A stretch of 64,000 nt of DNA from Bradyrhizobium sp. AZCC 2176 (GCF_036924645.1 NZ_JAZHRX010000001.1:2542001-2606000); one strand, 5' to 3'. Shown: positions 9,170 to 18,999, counted from the stretch's first letter. Numbers and translations are program-made. The notes: a model not told the origin generated them from the sequence alone.

Positions 9170-11404
9170 TCACGCCGCGATGTGCCGTGACGCGACGAGT
9201 CCGGCGAGGGCCTCGGCGAGTTTTTCGCGATCGAGCGGCTTGATCAAAAATCCGTCCATGCCGGCTTCGAAGCAGGCGTAGCGGTCTTCTACCAGCGTGT
9301 TGGCGGTGAGTGCGAGGATCGGCGTCCGGCCGCCCGGCTCGCCGGCCTCGAGGCTGCGAATCCGCTTGGTGGTTTCGATGCCGTTGAGCTGCGGCATCTG
9401 GATGTCCATCAGGACGAGGTCATAGGGGGTACCTGCGGATTTCGCCGACAGCCAGGACTCCAGCGCCTCGGCGCCGTCGGTGGTGATGACGGTGTCATGG
9501 CCGAGGCGGCCGAGCAGCGAGCGGATCAACAGCGCATTGATCTGATTGTCCTCGGCAACCAGGATCGACAGGCCCCTGGCCGAGGGCGCGGCAGGCGTCT
9601 CGATCGTGTCGATGCCTGGCTCCAGGCTCGGCGCGGTAACTTCCGGCGCAGTCGTCAGGCGGGCCGCGAGCGACGCTGCGCGCAGCGGCTTGACCAGATA
9701 GCCGGTGAGGACGGAGGTGGCGGACGGCTGCAATTCCTGCCGCGTCGCCGGCGTGAACATCACGATGCGCTGGGTGGCATGCAGGCGCGCGGCCTCACCG
9801 AGCCGTTCGATATCGGAAAGCCCCAGCGCGTGATCGATCAGCACGGCGTGCCAGGGCCGCTCGGGCAGCAGCGCTTCCGCGACATCGACGTCCGATACCA
9901 TGCAGGCCTGCCCGCCCCAGCGCTGCAGCCGCCGCGCGGTCAGCGAGGCCTCGATGCTCTGCGGCGAAATCAGCATGATCGACTGGCCGGAGAGATCCGG
10001 CGCGGTGAAGGAGATTTGTTCGCCATCGGCGGCGGCGAGCGGGATCGACACTTCGAATGTCGAGCCCGCGCCCGGCTGGCTCTCCAGCGTGATGCGGCCG
10101 CCCATGCGCTTGACGATGCGGTCGGAGATGCTCAGGCCGAGCCCGGTGCCGCCATAGCTGCGCGCGATCTTGTCGTCGGCCTGTTCGAACTCGCGGAAGA
10201 TCCGCTCGCGCGCCTCGGGCGCGATGCCGATGCCGGTGTCGCGCACCAGGAAACTGATTTCATTGGGCCAGATGCCGGGTTCGACGATCAGCGCGACGCC
10301 ACCGGTCGAGGTGAACTTGATCGCATTGCCGGCGAGATTGAGCAGCACCTGCCGCAACCGCGCCGCGTCGCCGATCACGTGCGTCGGCAGCCGCTCATCG
10401 ACATAGGCGGCGATCTCGATTTTCTTGGCCTCCGCGCGCGGCGCCAGCAATTCGGTGATGTCCTCGATCATGCCCGACAAGGCAAACGGGCGATGTTCGA
10501 GATCGATCTTGCCGGCTTCGATCTTGGAATAATCCAGCAGTTCCTCGATCAGCGAGAGCAGCGCCTCGCCGGAAGTCTTCACCGCCTTGACATAGGTCGT
10601 CTGTTCCGGCGTCAGCGGCGTATCCATCAACAGCCCGCTCATGCCGATAATGCCGTTGAGCGGCGTGCGGATTTCATGGCTCGCCATCGCGAGGAAGCGC
10701 GATTTGGCGCGGCTTGCCGCATCGGCCTGATCGCGAGCCTCCGTCAGGGCGCGCTCGCTTTCGGTGCGATCGGTGACGTCGCGGCCGACGCTCTGCATTT
10801 CCGCCGGTCCCCCGGCGTCGTTGCGCACGAGACCCTCGCGCCACGCGATCCAGCGCGGCCCGAGCGGACCTGAGATCTGCTGGTCGTGAACGCGGGTGCC
10901 GTTCGGTTCGAGCGCGGTGTCGCCCTGTTCGAGGACTTCAAGCGCGAAGCCGGTGCCGATCAGCGCCTCGCGCGGCATCTGCGCGAGTTCGCAGTAGGCA
11001 TCGTTGGCATAGGTGATGCGGCTCTCGGCGTCGCGCAGCACGATCAGGTCGCCCTGCGATTCGAACAGGCGGCGGGTGCGCTGCTCGGCTTCCTGCAATT
11101 CCCAGTTCCGGTCGGCCAGCGCTTCATTATGCAGCGCGACCTTGCGCATTTTCTTGCGCATCAGGCGAAGCCGGACGCTGAACGTGGCCAGTGCGACGCA
11201 GGCGATCGCAAACAGGAAGGCGACGCCGATCGCAAAGGCGTGCGGGTCGTAGCCGGAATTTTCCGTCTTGGCTCCGGCAATGAATCCATAGGCGCTGCCG
11301 AACACGGTCGAGAAGATCATGAAGGAGCGAACCGTGAAGGTCAGCCAGGGATGCCGGCGGCCGAAACGGCGAAAGCGAAGTTTGATCCGGAAAGTCCGCT
11401 CCAT
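9170..11404 (-). CDS. Membrane-bound hybrid sensor histidine kinase with two receiver domains
   Basis: 744 residues. Two membrane helices (about 20-44 and 55-77) are followed by a coiled linker and a PAS domain (about 110-220). HisKA follows, with phospho-acceptor His243 (SHEIRTP), and then HATPase_c with the N box around Asn360 and G boxes DTGIGIAP and GGTGLGLSI. The first receiver (about 474-590) keeps Asp524 and Lys572 but lacks the acidic pair (reads MLISPQ). The second (about 612-735) is complete, with EDN at 618-620, Asp667 in LMDIQMP and the Lys of LIKPL. Start MERTFRIK was chosen because the upstream sequence is non-coding in character. Signal and output partner unknown; no response regulator is adjacent. 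Confidence 0.92.
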   Translation of the reverse strand: MERTFRIKLRFRRFGRRHPWLTFTVRSFMIFSTVFGSAYGFIAGAKTENSGYDPHAFAIGVAFLFAIACVALATFSVRLRLMRKKMRKVALHNEALADRNWELQEAEQRTRRLFESQGDLIVLRDAESRITYANDAYCELAQMPREALIGTGFALEVLEQGDTALEPNGTRVHDQQISGPLGPRWIAWREGLVRNDAGGPAEMQSVGRDVTDRTESERALTEARDQADAASRAKSRFLAMASHEIRTPLNGIIGMSGLLMDTPLTPEQTTYVKAVKTSGEALLSLIEELLDYSKIEAGKIDLEHRPFALSGMIEDITELLAPRAEAKKIEIAAYVDERLPTHVIGDAARLRQVLLNLAGNAIKFTSTGGVALIVEPGIWPNEISFLVRDTGIGIAPEARERIFREFEQADDKIARSYGGTGLGLSISDRIVKRMGGRITLESQPGAGSTFEVSIPLAAADGEQISFTAPDLSGQSIMLISPQSIEASLTARRLQRWGGQACMVSDVDVAEALLPERPWHAVLIDHALGLSDIERLGEAARLHATQRIVMFTPATRQELQPSATSVLTGYLVKPLRAASLAARLTTAPEVTAPSLEPGIDTIETPAAPSARGLSILVAEDNQINALLIRSLLGRLGHDTVITTDGAEALESWLSAKSAGTPYDLVLMDIQMPQLNGIETTKRIRSLEAGEPGGRTPILALTANTLVEDRYACFEAGMDGFLIKPLDREKLAEALAGLVASRHIAA

Positions 11405-11553
11405 CGCCAATGACCCTGAGCTTGCTGCCTGAACTGAACCGGCCTGCTTCGCCGCTTCTCTGGGGCAGACGATGCGGCGCCGACGTTGCAAAGTGCTTGA
11501 GGCTCCCAGCGCGTAACGGCCGCGATGAGAACAGGGTAAATGAAGCGTTAATC

Positions 11554-11630
11554 GAGCATGGTCCGGAAAAGTGGAAGCCGGTTTTCCCTCGCGACAAACG
11601 CGGAATGCGCTTGCGCGAAGACCATGCTCA
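11554..11630. repeat. Palindromic repeat, gagcatg(a)tccggaaaagtg family (copy 1)
   Basis: Ends GAGCATGGT and ACCATGCTC are inverted; the interior has GTCCGGAAAAGTGGAAGCCGG-like sequence typical of a rhizobial intergenic repeat. Lies between the kinase start and the small exported protein. Confidence 0.7.
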
Positions 11631-11634
11631 AACC

Positions 11635-12102
11635 TTACAGTAGCGCCGCTTCGACGCGATGGCGCTCGCCGCGGGCGCCGACGATCAGGGCGGCGGCATC
11701 GAGCAGCGAAAAGCTGTTCGATGACACGAAGATCCGGTAATCGGCCGGGCCGTCCCGGGAAAGATAGATCACGGGATCGGAGCCGGAAGGATTGCGGGAG
11801 ATCGCGATCAGCCGCGGCGGTGCGTGGCTCCGGCAGGCGCCGGCCTCCGTCGTATCGATATCGTCGATCACGGTGAAGTCGGCCGCTTCCGCGTTGTCGG
11901 AAATCTGGACCCGCACCGTCGCGCGGGAGGGATCGCTGGTGAAGCTGACGTGCCGGTGCGCCTGCCAGGACAAGGCGGCGATCTGGACCGACGTGCCTGC
12001 GATCTCGATGCAGGCCTTGGGCCCCGCCAAAAACTCGCCGCGCGCGAACAGGGCGACAATCGCCAGCGGAACCACCGAGGCCAGGATCTTCAAACGCAAC
12101 AT
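11635..12102 (-). CDS. Small exported protein of unknown function
   Basis: 155 residues. It begins MLRLKILASVVPLAIVALFARG, a signal peptide or single N-terminal membrane anchor, then a soluble region of mixed beta character with two cysteines (about 31 and 109). No domain recognised. It lies upstream of the hybrid kinase on the same strand with 230 bases between, so it could be cotranscribed, but the intervening repeat argues for separate units. A perfect 9-base inverted repeat sits about 19 bases before its start. Confidence 0.7.
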   Translation of the reverse strand: MLRLKILASVVPLAIVALFARGEFLAGPKACIEIAGTSVQIAALSWQAHRHVSFTSDPSRATVRVQISDNAEAADFTVIDDIDTTEAGACRSHAPPRLIAISRNPSGSDPVIYLSRDGPADYRIFVSSNSFSLLDAAALIVGARGERHRVEAALL

Positions 12103-12120
12103 GGCACGCTACTCGCTCAC

Positions 12121-12146
12121 CATAAGCCCACGACATGGGGCTTATG
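12121..12146. other. Perfect inverted repeat upstream of the small exported protein
   Basis: CATAAGCCC and GGGCTTATG, separated by 8 bases. It lies immediately upstream of the start at 12102 on the minus strand. It may be an operator or a leader hairpin; no regulator is known. Confidence 0.4.
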
Positions 12147-12189
12147 GTTGGCAGAGCGTAAAGGAAACTAGTTACCGGCGTGTTGACGC

Positions 12190-12750
12190 CGGTTGTTTTT
12201 GTGCGACTCGGCATCTTCATCGCGAGTGAGGCGGGCTACGAACGAATACGACTTCGCGATCTCGCGGCGCAGTGCGCCCGAGGTTTGCATTTCGTTTGCC
12301 CTCTCTGAGAACAAGGGCGCAGGGAAGACCGGGTGCTTGCTGCACCCGCGGTCTCGCGTGCGATTTGCGCAAACAAAACTGCACACGAGCATACAGGGCA
12401 GCGGGAGCATTCCGGCCTTCCCTGCGCAATGGCTTTACGGCTTACTTCGTGCTCTTCCCGGAGAACGGCTCTGTTGCCTCCGTCGCCAGCGGGATACTTC
12501 CCGCCAACTTAGCGCCAGCACCGCGGCGCCCGAACCACACGACTTCGCCGTACGCTTCCGGCGCGTACGTCTATCGCGCCCTCAGCGTCCACCGCATCTC
12601 ACCGCACGTTCGTGACGATCGCGAGCCGCCCCTCAATCGGGTGAGACGGGCGGAGTTATGCGACTGATTTGCCCGATGACGGAAGCGGAATATTTTTGCG
12701 CGAAGGGCTGGACGACCCAAATCACGTTGATGCGTCGGGCAAATTTAGCC
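12190..12750. repeat. Long dispersed repeat with spurious reading frames; otherwise gene-free stretch
   Basis: The 12103-12815 interval holds no credible gene. Several overlapping frames on both strands are open, but they give Arg/Pro/Ser-rich peptides with no fold. One plus-strand frame contains NKGAGKTGC and LHPRSRV, a peptide I recognise as a recurring artefact encoded by a repeat scattered through Bradyrhizobium and relatives. Near the end TTTGCCCGATGACG and GATGCGTCGGGCAAA form an inverted pair. The exact limits are estimated. Confidence 0.6.
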
Positions 12751-12765
12751 GGAGCGCGCAGCGCC

Positions 12766-12819
12766 TAGAGCATGATCCGGAGAAGTGGGTGCCGGCTTTC
12801 CGGAAAGATCACGTTCTAG
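12766..12819. repeat. Palindromic repeat, gagcatgatccgg family (copy 2)
   Basis: TAGAGCATGATCCGG and CCGGAAAGATCACGTTCTA are inverted. The right end contains the stop codon of the YifB gene (TAG read on the minus strand), so the repeat abuts or supplies the end of that gene. Confidence 0.7.
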
Positions 12820-14354
12820 GCCGCCCTTCTTAAATCCTCCGCCAGCGCGCGATACGAAAGCGCCTCCGCCAGATGCAGCCGGCCGATCTTTTCCGCGCCG
12901 TCGAGATCGGCAAGCGTGCGGGCGACGCGGAGCACGCGGTGATAGCCGCGGGCGGTGAGCTTCATGGTTTCGGCGGCGTCGCGCAGCAGTTTTTGTCCTT
13001 GCGCATCCGGCTGCGCGATCGTTTCCAGGAGAGACGCCGGCGCTTCGGCGTTGGTGCGGATCTGCGGCAGGCCGGCAGCCGCATAGCGCGCGAGCTGGAG
13101 ATCGCGGGCGGCGGCCACGCGGGCGGCGACTTCCGCGGAGCCTTCGGAAGGCGGCGGCAGGATCAGGTCGGCGGCGGTCACCGCCGGCACCTCGATGCGC
13201 AAATCGATGCGGTCCATCAGCGGGCCCGAGATGCGCATCTGATAATCCGACGTGCAGCGGTCGACCGGTGCGCGCTTGCAGGAATAGCCGGGATCATAGG
13301 CATGGCCGCAGCGGCAGGGATTCATCGCCGCGACCAGCATGAAGCGCGCCGGATAGGTGACGCGGTGATTGGCGCGGGACACCGAGACCTCGCCATTCTC
13401 CAGCGGCTGGCGCAGCGAATCGAGCACGCGCGCATCGAACTCCGGCAATTCGTCGAGGAATAATACGCCCTGGTGTGCGAGCGAGATTTCGCCGGGCTTT
13501 GCGCGCATGCCGCCGCCGGTCAGCGCGGCCATGCTGGCGGAATGATGGGGGCTGCGGAACGGCCGCCGTGCCGTCAGCGCGCCGTCGCGGATTTCTCCGG
13601 CGACGGAGGCAATCATCGAGACTTCCAGCAGTTCGGATGGCGACAGCGGCGGCAGGATCGAGGGCAGCCGCGCGGCCAGCATCGACTTGCCGGCGCCGGG
13701 CGAGCCGATCATCAAAAGGTGATGCCCGCCGGCCGCGGCGATCTCGAGCGCGCGTTTGGCGCTTTCCTGGCCCTTGATGTCACGCAGGTCGAGATGCGTC
13801 GCTTCCGGCTCGTGCACCTTCGGCTGCGGGCGCGACAGCACCTGCGTGCCTTTGAAATGGTTGGCGATCTGGATCAGCGACTTTGCCGCGACGATCTGGA
13901 TATCGGGGCTTGCCCAGGCGGCTTCCGTTCCACATGCCGCCGGACAGATCAGCCCTTCCTCGCGCGCATTCGCCCCGATCGCTGCCGGCAGCACGCCCGC
14001 TACGGGCGCGATCGAGCCATCGAGCCCGAGCTCGCCGAGCACGGTAAAGCCGTTCAGCGCATCCGGCGGGATCGCGCCGATCGCGGCCATCAGGCCAAGC
14101 GCGATCGGCAGATCGTAATGGCTACCTTCCTTCGGCAGATCGGCCGGCGCGAGATTGACGGTGATCCGCCGCGCCGGCAGCGCCAGTCCCGAGGCGATCA
14201 GCGCCGAGCGCACCCGCTCGCGCGCCTCCGACACTGCCTTGTCTGGAAGACCCACGATCGCAAACGCCGGCAAGCCGGGCGCGACCTGCACCTGCACGTC
14301 GACCGCGCGGGCCTCGATCCCCTCAAAGGCTACGGTAGAAACCCGCGCAACCAT
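12816..14354 (-). CDS. YifB family Mg chelatase-like AAA ATPase
   Basis: 512 residues, full length for the YifB/ComM family. The N-terminal ribosomal-S5-like/Lon-like domain includes GLPDKAVSEARERVR at 35-49. The AAA core has Walker A GSPGAGKS at 217-224 and Walker B VLFLDELPEF. A four-cysteine insert (NPCRCGHAYDPGYSCKR...DRC) and the C-terminal Mg chelatase subunit region (ARGYHRVLRVARTLADL) follow. ComM helicase activity in branch migration during transformation is known for relatives. The start MVARVSTVAF was chosen over an ATG 24 codons upstream. Confidence 0.93.
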   Translation of the reverse strand: MVARVSTVAFEGIEARAVDVQVQVAPGLPAFAIVGLPDKAVSEARERVRSALIASGLALPARRITVNLAPADLPKEGSHYDLPIALGLMAAIGAIPPDALNGFTVLGELGLDGSIAPVAGVLPAAIGANAREEGLICPAACGTEAAWASPDIQIVAAKSLIQIANHFKGTQVLSRPQPKVHEPEATHLDLRDIKGQESAKRALEIAAAGGHHLLMIGSPGAGKSMLAARLPSILPPLSPSELLEVSMIASVAGEIRDGALTARRPFRSPHHSASMAALTGGGMRAKPGEISLAHQGVLFLDELPEFDARVLDSLRQPLENGEVSVSRANHRVTYPARFMLVAAMNPCRCGHAYDPGYSCKRAPVDRCTSDYQMRISGPLMDRIDLRIEVPAVTAADLILPPPSEGSAEVAARVAAARDLQLARYAAAGLPQIRTNAEAPASLLETIAQPDAQGQKLLRDAAETMKLTARGYHRVLRVARTLADLDGAEKIGRLHLAEALSYRALAEDLRRAA

Positions 14355-14457
14355 GCCTGCCCCTTGTTCCGCAATCGAGGGTAGCGGGGAACCTTGGGGA
14401 AAGTCAAGAACATTACGGGAACACATCGCCTGCTAGAGTCACAACCAAGAGAATTCC

Positions 14458-14790
14458 TCAATTCAGCTTCCCCGCTGCGATCGCCGCCGCGCTGCCTTGC
14501 GGCTGCTCCAGCATCTTCAATGCCGCGTCGAGGCCGTTGCGCAGATTGGCGGCGGCGTTCGCCGTGCAGCGGATGCGGCCGGAGGAGATGAATTTGACCT
14601 CCGTCGATCCGTCCGGCTTCGGCACCAGAATGCGGGTCGCCAGCTCGACCTCGACCGAGCCGTTCATGGTGCCGTAGGCGCCGACGATGTCGAAATAGAC
14701 CAGCGGAGTCGCGGCCCCGGTGTCCTCGTAAATCAGGTCGGACGGCTTGGCGGGCGGTTGGTCGGTCAATGGGCTTCTCAGGGATCGCAT
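14458..14790 (-). CDS. Conserved-looking hypothetical protein, 110 residues
   Basis: Soluble and probably cytoplasmic. The core YFDIVGAYGTMNGSVEVELATRILVPK suggests beta strands, then a helix ANLRNGLDAALKMLEQ. No family name can be given. It is on the same strand as yifB, 103 bases upstream of it. The codon bias is like its neighbours and the strands alternate properly, which supports a real gene. Confidence 0.65.
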   Translation of the reverse strand: MRSLRSPLTDQPPAKPSDLIYEDTGAATPLVYFDIVGAYGTMNGSVEVELATRILVPKPDGSTEVKFISSGRIRCTANAAANLRNGLDAALKMLEQPQGSAAAIAAGKLN

Positions 14791-14912
14791 CGGTCATGAT
14801 TCGCTGATCAAGACTTACGCCAAACGGAGTTCGGTCCCTAGCGCCGCAAGGTGGCTTCTGCAACGGCCAAACCGGCCGCCGGATCGCCGAGGCATTGACG
14901 CTTCATCCTCGC

Positions 14913-15095
14913 CTAGCGTTCCGTCCGCATATACGGGTTCTGCTCTGACACAAGCTTCAGTGCCGGATCATCGGCGAGAACGCGCGCCTGCGGGGTCTCC
15001 GCAAGCCTCGCGTTGTGCGGGTGACCCCACAAGCTCCACACCCCCAATCCCACGATGAGCATGCCAGCGCCAATAGCTACGAAGTCTTTGGTCAT
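14913..15095 (-). CDS. Small single-span membrane protein, 60 residues
   Basis: MTKDFVAIGAGMLIVGLGVWSLW forms one membrane helix after a four-residue cytosolic end, followed by a polar tail ending NPYMRTER. The start at 15093-15095 was chosen because the longer in-frame version adds an unlikely polar extension. Function unknown. Confidence 0.55.
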   Translation of the reverse strand: MTKDFVAIGAGMLIVGLGVWSLWGHPHNARLAETPQARVLADDPALKLVSEQNPYMRTER

Positions 15096-15329
15096 ATGCT
15101 GGGCCTCCATACCGGCTGCCAAGCTGTCGAGATTCGGGCTGCCTTGTTCGGGCAGCACACAGGATCGCGACCAGTCTCATAATGCTCTCTCGCTCATGCA
15201 AAACAAATTTCGGCGATCCGCGGTTGTTCCCAAGGCAGGCCCTTTCAAGTGGCGCACATGAGCGCTTCCGGCAGCGCATTGCCGATGGGGGACCAGCCCT
15301 GTCGACCGGCCCCCCGGGACGTCGGGTCT

Positions 15330-16313
15330 CTAGAGCTGCATGTTCATCGGCTCGGGATAATAATGGAATCCCTCGCCGGTCTTGGCGACGTGGCCGTAGC
15401 CGGGCCAGGCGAAGTGATAGGACATCACCGGAATCTTCTGGGCGGCCAGCATGTCCAGCATTTTCACCCGCGAGGAGGCCGCCTGCTTCGGATCGGTGTC
15501 GTAGGAGAATTCCATCCGCGGCTTCTCCAAAAGCAGCACGGCGTGGTGCGAGAGGTCGCCGAGGAAGCAGAAGGATTTGCCCTTCGAACTCACCATGAAG
15601 ATGGTGTGACCCACGGTGTGGCCGGGGGCTGAGAGCGCGGTGACGCCGGGCAAAAACTCCTGGTTGTCCTTGATGAACACAATGCGGTCGCGCACCGGCA
15701 TCAGGTTCTTGCGGGCGTGAAGGATGAAGTCCTTCAGCGGGCTGCCGAGCTTGCCTTCATCGGTCCAGAAATCGAAATCGCTCTGGGCGATATAGACTTG
15801 CGCGTTCGGGAACAGCGGCTTGTCGTCGGCGCCGACGAGGCCGCCGATGTGATCGATATGCGCGTGCGAGCACACCACGGCGTCGATATCGGAGGCCTTG
15901 ATTCCGGCAGCCGCCATGTTCTTCTGCTGCTGGCCGGTGGTCGGGCCGAACGCCTTTAAGGTGCCCATGCCGGTGTCGAACAGGATCAGCTTGTCGCCGG
16001 TGTTCACGATCGGCGAGTTCTGCTCCAGCACGACATTGTCGGGGTTGAGGAAATTGTCCGACAGCATCTTCTTCACTTCCTCCTTCGGCACGCCGGTGAA
16101 GGTGCCGGAGGGATCGCCGAGCGGCAGCGGGCCGTCGGAGACGACGGTCACTTCGGCGTCGCCGAGGACGAAGCGGTGCCAATAGGGCGTCTGCGTGCCG
16201 AGTTTTGGCGCCTTGGCCAGCGCGCTGCCGCCGAGCATCGTTGAGGCACCAAGACCCACACCGAGTCCTGCGCCGAGCGCAAGCAAAGACCGTCGCGAAA
16301 GATTCGTCGTCAT
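15330..16313 (-). CDS. Tat-exported metallo-beta-lactamase-fold hydrolase
   Basis: 327 residues. The twin-arginine signal LSRRSLLALGAG (residues 5-16) ends in an ALA-like site around 31-34, so the protein should act in the periplasm. The MBL zinc motif is HAHIDH at 150-155; further ligands are in SAPGHTVGHT and FLGDLSHH, and YHFAWPG is near the end. The closest functional groups are quorum-quenching lactonases, arylsulfatase-like and glyoxalase II-like MBL proteins; the substrate cannot be decided. Standalone gene with a 250-base upstream gap that holds nothing recognisable. Confidence 0.9.
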   Translation of the reverse strand: MTTNLSRRSLLALGAGLGVGLGASTMLGGSALAKAPKLGTQTPYWHRFVLGDAEVTVVSDGPLPLGDPSGTFTGVPKEEVKKMLSDNFLNPDNVVLEQNSPIVNTGDKLILFDTGMGTLKAFGPTTGQQQKNMAAAGIKASDIDAVVCSHAHIDHIGGLVGADDKPLFPNAQVYIAQSDFDFWTDEGKLGSPLKDFILHARKNLMPVRDRIVFIKDNQEFLPGVTALSAPGHTVGHTIFMVSSKGKSFCFLGDLSHHAVLLLEKPRMEFSYDTDPKQAASSRVKMLDMLAAQKIPVMSYHFAWPGYGHVAKTGEGFHYYPEPMNMQL

Positions 16314-16563
16314 GCGTCTTCCTCCACTGATTTTTATAAATTGCAGTACATGCCCGGACGGATTGATCCGTGACTACAGGCTGCGCCCGCTCCCCGAAAT
16401 TGGCAAGTGGGAGGAGACGGCAGAGGTGTGATGCGAAAACGCGGGTGCGCGTGGCGTATTTCGCGCCGCGCTTCTTCTCGATGGTATCCCGGAGCGCACG
16501 GCGCTCTGCATCGCGTCGAGGCGATGTTGCAGGACAAGGTTTCGTTGATCACCGCATCGACGG

Positions 16564-17364
16564 CTACCAATCGTCGTACATCCACTCCCGTGGGTAGTAT
16601 CGAGGCCGTGCTCGCGCCTGCGGCGGAGGCGTCCGCTCGGGCTTGCGCAACGTCGGAGCCGGCTGCGCCGGAGGCGGCGGCGCCTTGGCCTGGCTCTGCT
16701 CGGAAACCTTCGCGAGCACGCGCTTTACCTCTTCCTGGCTCGCCTTGAGCTCCGCAATGGCCTTTGAATTGTCACTGGCCATTTGCTGCTGGTTCGCCTT
16801 GAGCTGTTCGATGTTTCGCTCCAGATTCGCGAGGTCGCGCGCCATCGTTTGCAGCAACTGTGTGTGATCGGGAAGCGCTGCGGGTGCTGTCGGCGCGACG
16901 TCTTGCGGTGCGGCCTGAGCCAAGGGTGTTGGTTGCGGCGGTGTTGGTTGCGGTGGCGTTGATTCCGCCGCGGCTACTTGAAAGGTAGATGGAGCGGGTT
17001 GTGCGGGAGGCGGCAGATTTTCCGGCGGTAATGATGGCGTTGAAACGAGCTGCGGCGCAACCGGCATAGGCCCGCCGCCATACGACGATTGCAAAACCAG
17101 GGCAGCGACAACGATGCCCGCCGCCAGCAGCAAGCCCACGGAGGTCTGGAGCGCCGGCCTTCCTCCTGATGGTGGTTGCGGGCCAGCTCCAGCCGAACGT
17201 GGACGCGCGTCATCTTGCTCCATTTTTGCAAGCTGTTCAGTCAGCCGCGTGAGCTGTTCATCCGCGTGCTTGATCTGTTCGTGGGCGTGCGCCAGCCGCT
17301 CGTCGGTGCCCGCGATGGGGGCACCGTGGGGTCCAGTTTCTTTCGGGTCAGGTGTGGAGTTCAT
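16564..17364 (-). CDS. Single-span membrane protein with coiled coil and Pro-rich linker
   Basis: 266 residues. The N-terminal coiled coil (HAHEQIKHADEQLTRLTEQLAKMEQ) is followed by one membrane helix SVGLLLAAGIVVAALVLQ near residue 75. A long Pro/Gln/Ala linker with repeated PPQPTP comes next, then a second coiled coil (LANLERNIEQLKANQQQM...AELKASQEEVKRVLAKVSEQ), ending in a basic tail and EWMYDDW. The architecture suggests a periplasm-spanning scaffold. No known domain. The start ATG at 17362-17364 has AAGGGAAA just upstream and was preferred to an ATG 17 codons earlier. Confidence 0.75.
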   Translation of the reverse strand: MNSTPDPKETGPHGAPIAGTDERLAHAHEQIKHADEQLTRLTEQLAKMEQDDARPRSAGAGPQPPSGGRPALQTSVGLLLAAGIVVAALVLQSSYGGGPMPVAPQLVSTPSLPPENLPPPAQPAPSTFQVAAAESTPPQPTPPQPTPLAQAAPQDVAPTAPAALPDHTQLLQTMARDLANLERNIEQLKANQQQMASDNSKAIAELKASQEEVKRVLAKVSEQSQAKAPPPPAQPAPTLRKPERTPPPQARARPRYYPREWMYDDW

Positions 17365-17461
17365 TGGCGTTTCCCTTTTCCGTCCAATGTCATCCGAAGG
17401 CGGCCGGTCGATCATCCGTCAGGTTGACCAGCCCGCCCGCCCGCTGGCCAGTTTTGTCCAA

Positions 17462-17505
17462 AGAATGGCCGTATGATGGAGAGAATGACCGTATCATGGA
17501 AGAAT
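17462..17505. repeat. Short direct repeat
   Basis: GAATGGCCGTATGATGGA and GAATGACCGTATCATGGA lie in tandem, about 20 bases each with two differences, in the gap upstream of the coiled-coil protein gene. Possibly regulatory; no protein is known to bind it. Confidence 0.4.
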
Positions 17506-17610
17506 ACGGATTCACATGATGCAACGTTCTGGAATCCGGCGGGCGCAGCCCGGCGGCGCGGCGGCTTTCCTCCTCGGTTCCAGCCGGCGCGCACGCAAAT
17601 TCACGCGTAA

Positions 17611-18558
17611 CTATTTTCCGGCGCGCTTGGCCTCAATGGTGTCCCAAATCCTTGTCGCGACGTCCGGCCCGCCGAGCTTGGCAATCGCGCGGATGCCGGT
17701 GGGGCAGGTGACGTTGATCTCGGTGAGATTGCCGTCGATCACGTCGATGCCGACGAACAACAGCCCGCGCTCGCGCAGCGCGGGACCCAGCGTGTCGCAG
17801 ATCTCGCGTTCACGCGGGGAAAGTTCGGTAGCTTGGGCTGCGCCGCCGCGGACCATGTTGGAGCGCAGGTCATCGGGGGCCGGCACGCGGTTGACGGCGC
17901 CGGCGAATTCGCCGTCGACCAGGATGATGCGCTTGTCGCCGTGCTTCACCTCGGGGAGGAAGCGCTGGATCACCCAGGGCTCGCGGAAGGTGACCAGGAA
18001 CATGTCGAACAGCGAGCCGAAATTCATGTCCTGCGGCATCACGCGAAACACCGCGGCGCCGCCATGGCCGTGCAGCGGCTTCATGACCACGGCGCCGTGC
18101 TCATCGCGAAACGAATTGATCTCGTCGAGGTCGCGCGAGATCAGCGTCGGCGGCATCAACTGCGGAAAGTTCAGCACGAACATCTTTTCCGGCGCGTTGC
18201 GCACGCTGGCCGGATCGTTGACCACCAGCGTCTTGGGATGGATTCGTTCCAGCAAATGCGTCGAGGTGATGTAGGCGATATCGAACGGCGGCTCCTGCCG
18301 CAACAGGATGACGTCGAAATTGGTCATCGGCTCGCGTTTGGGTTCGCCGAGGGTAAAATGGTCGCCGATTTCGTCACGCACGGTGAGCTTTTGCACCGGC
18401 GCCACCAGCTCCTCACCGCGCAGCGAGAGCTTGTCCGGGGTGTAATAGGAAAGGCTGTGGCCACGCTTCTGCGCTTCGAGCAACAGCGCAAAGGTCGAAT
18501 CGCCGCGGATATTGATACGCGCGATGGGGTCCATCTGGACGGCGACATTCAGTTTCAT
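17611..18558 (-). CDS. gshB: Glutathione synthetase
   Basis: ATP-grasp ligase joining gamma-glutamylcysteine and glycine. 315 residues. [22 protein letters not shown] at the N-terminus is diagnostic. [25 protein letters not shown], the ATP-binding [13 protein letters not shown] and the metal-binding FVGIDVIDG...EINVTCPTG follow. It comes 27 bases after yraN on the same strand, the conserved alphaproteobacterial order rsmI-yraN-gshB. Confidence 0.97.
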   Translation of the reverse strand: MKLNVAVQMDPIARINIRGDSTFALLLEAQKRGHSLSYYTPDKLSLRGEELVAPVQKLTVRDEIGDHFTLGEPKREPMTNFDVILLRQEPPFDIAYITSTHLLERIHPKTLVVNDPASVRNAPEKMFVLNFPQLMPPTLISRDLDEINSFRDEHGAVVMKPLHGHGGAAVFRVMPQDMNFGSLFDMFLVTFREPWVIQRFLPEVKHGDKRIILVDGEFAGAVNRVPAPDDLRSNMVRGGAAQATELSPREREICDTLGPALRERGLLFVGIDVIDGNLTEINVTCPTGIRAIAKLGGPDVATRIWDTIEAKRAGK

Positions 18559-18585
18559 GGAAAGGTCCGGGTCTCTGGAGGGGTT

Positions 18586-18999
18586 CTAAGCGCTGGCGTC
18601 GAATGCCGCTAACAGATGGCGTGGCAGACGCCGCGGCGCAATCAGGACAGCGTCGAATCGCAGCTCAAATTCGGCATGCTCGGGATGCGCCATCAGCCAC
18701 CCTTGCGCGGCGTCGATGATGCGGGCCTGCTGGCGCGGGGTCACGGCGTAGGCGGCGTCATCGAGGCTGGCTCTCGCCTTGACCTCGACGAAGGCGACCA
18801 GATTGCGCTTCTTCGCTACCAGGTCGATTTCGCCATAGGGGGTGCGGAAGCGCTTTGCCAGGATGCGGTAGCCCTTTGCCATCAGAAAGGCGGCGGCGCG
18901 GCTTTCGGCCGAAAGCCCGGTGCGGAAGGCCGCGACCCGCTCGGGCGCGGCGAGCTTTGCCGCAGCGTCCGGCGGCGAGGTGCCGTCAGTCTTCGCCAT
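18586..18999 (-). CDS. yraN: YraN family (UPF0102) nuclease-fold protein
   Basis: 137 residues. The restriction-endonuclease-like core [34 protein letters not shown] carries the E-x(n)-D-x(n)-E-V-K catalytic pattern of the PD-(D/E)XK superfamily. The biological role of the family is unresolved. The start [10 protein letters not shown] overlaps the end of rsmI by 14 bases; a longer frame-open start was rejected because it would run deep into rsmI. Confidence 0.9.
   Translation of the reverse strand: MAKTDGTSPPDAAAKLAAPERVAAFRTGLSAESRAAAFLMAKGYRILAKRFRTPYGEIDLVAKKRNLVAFVEVKARASLDDAAYAVTPRQQARIIDAAQGWLMAHPEHAEFELRFDAVLIAPRRLPRHLLAAFDASA

Noticed and set aside
12193..12667. Overlapping frames of 130-140 codons that might be taken as hypothetical genes
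   Set aside because: They belong to a dispersed repeat that gives the same peptide in unrelated places of related genomes; no start signals and no structure.
15330..16313. True beta-lactamase
   Set aside because: The HAHIDH motif is shared by the whole MBL superfamily; the flanking sequence does not indicate a class B enzyme.
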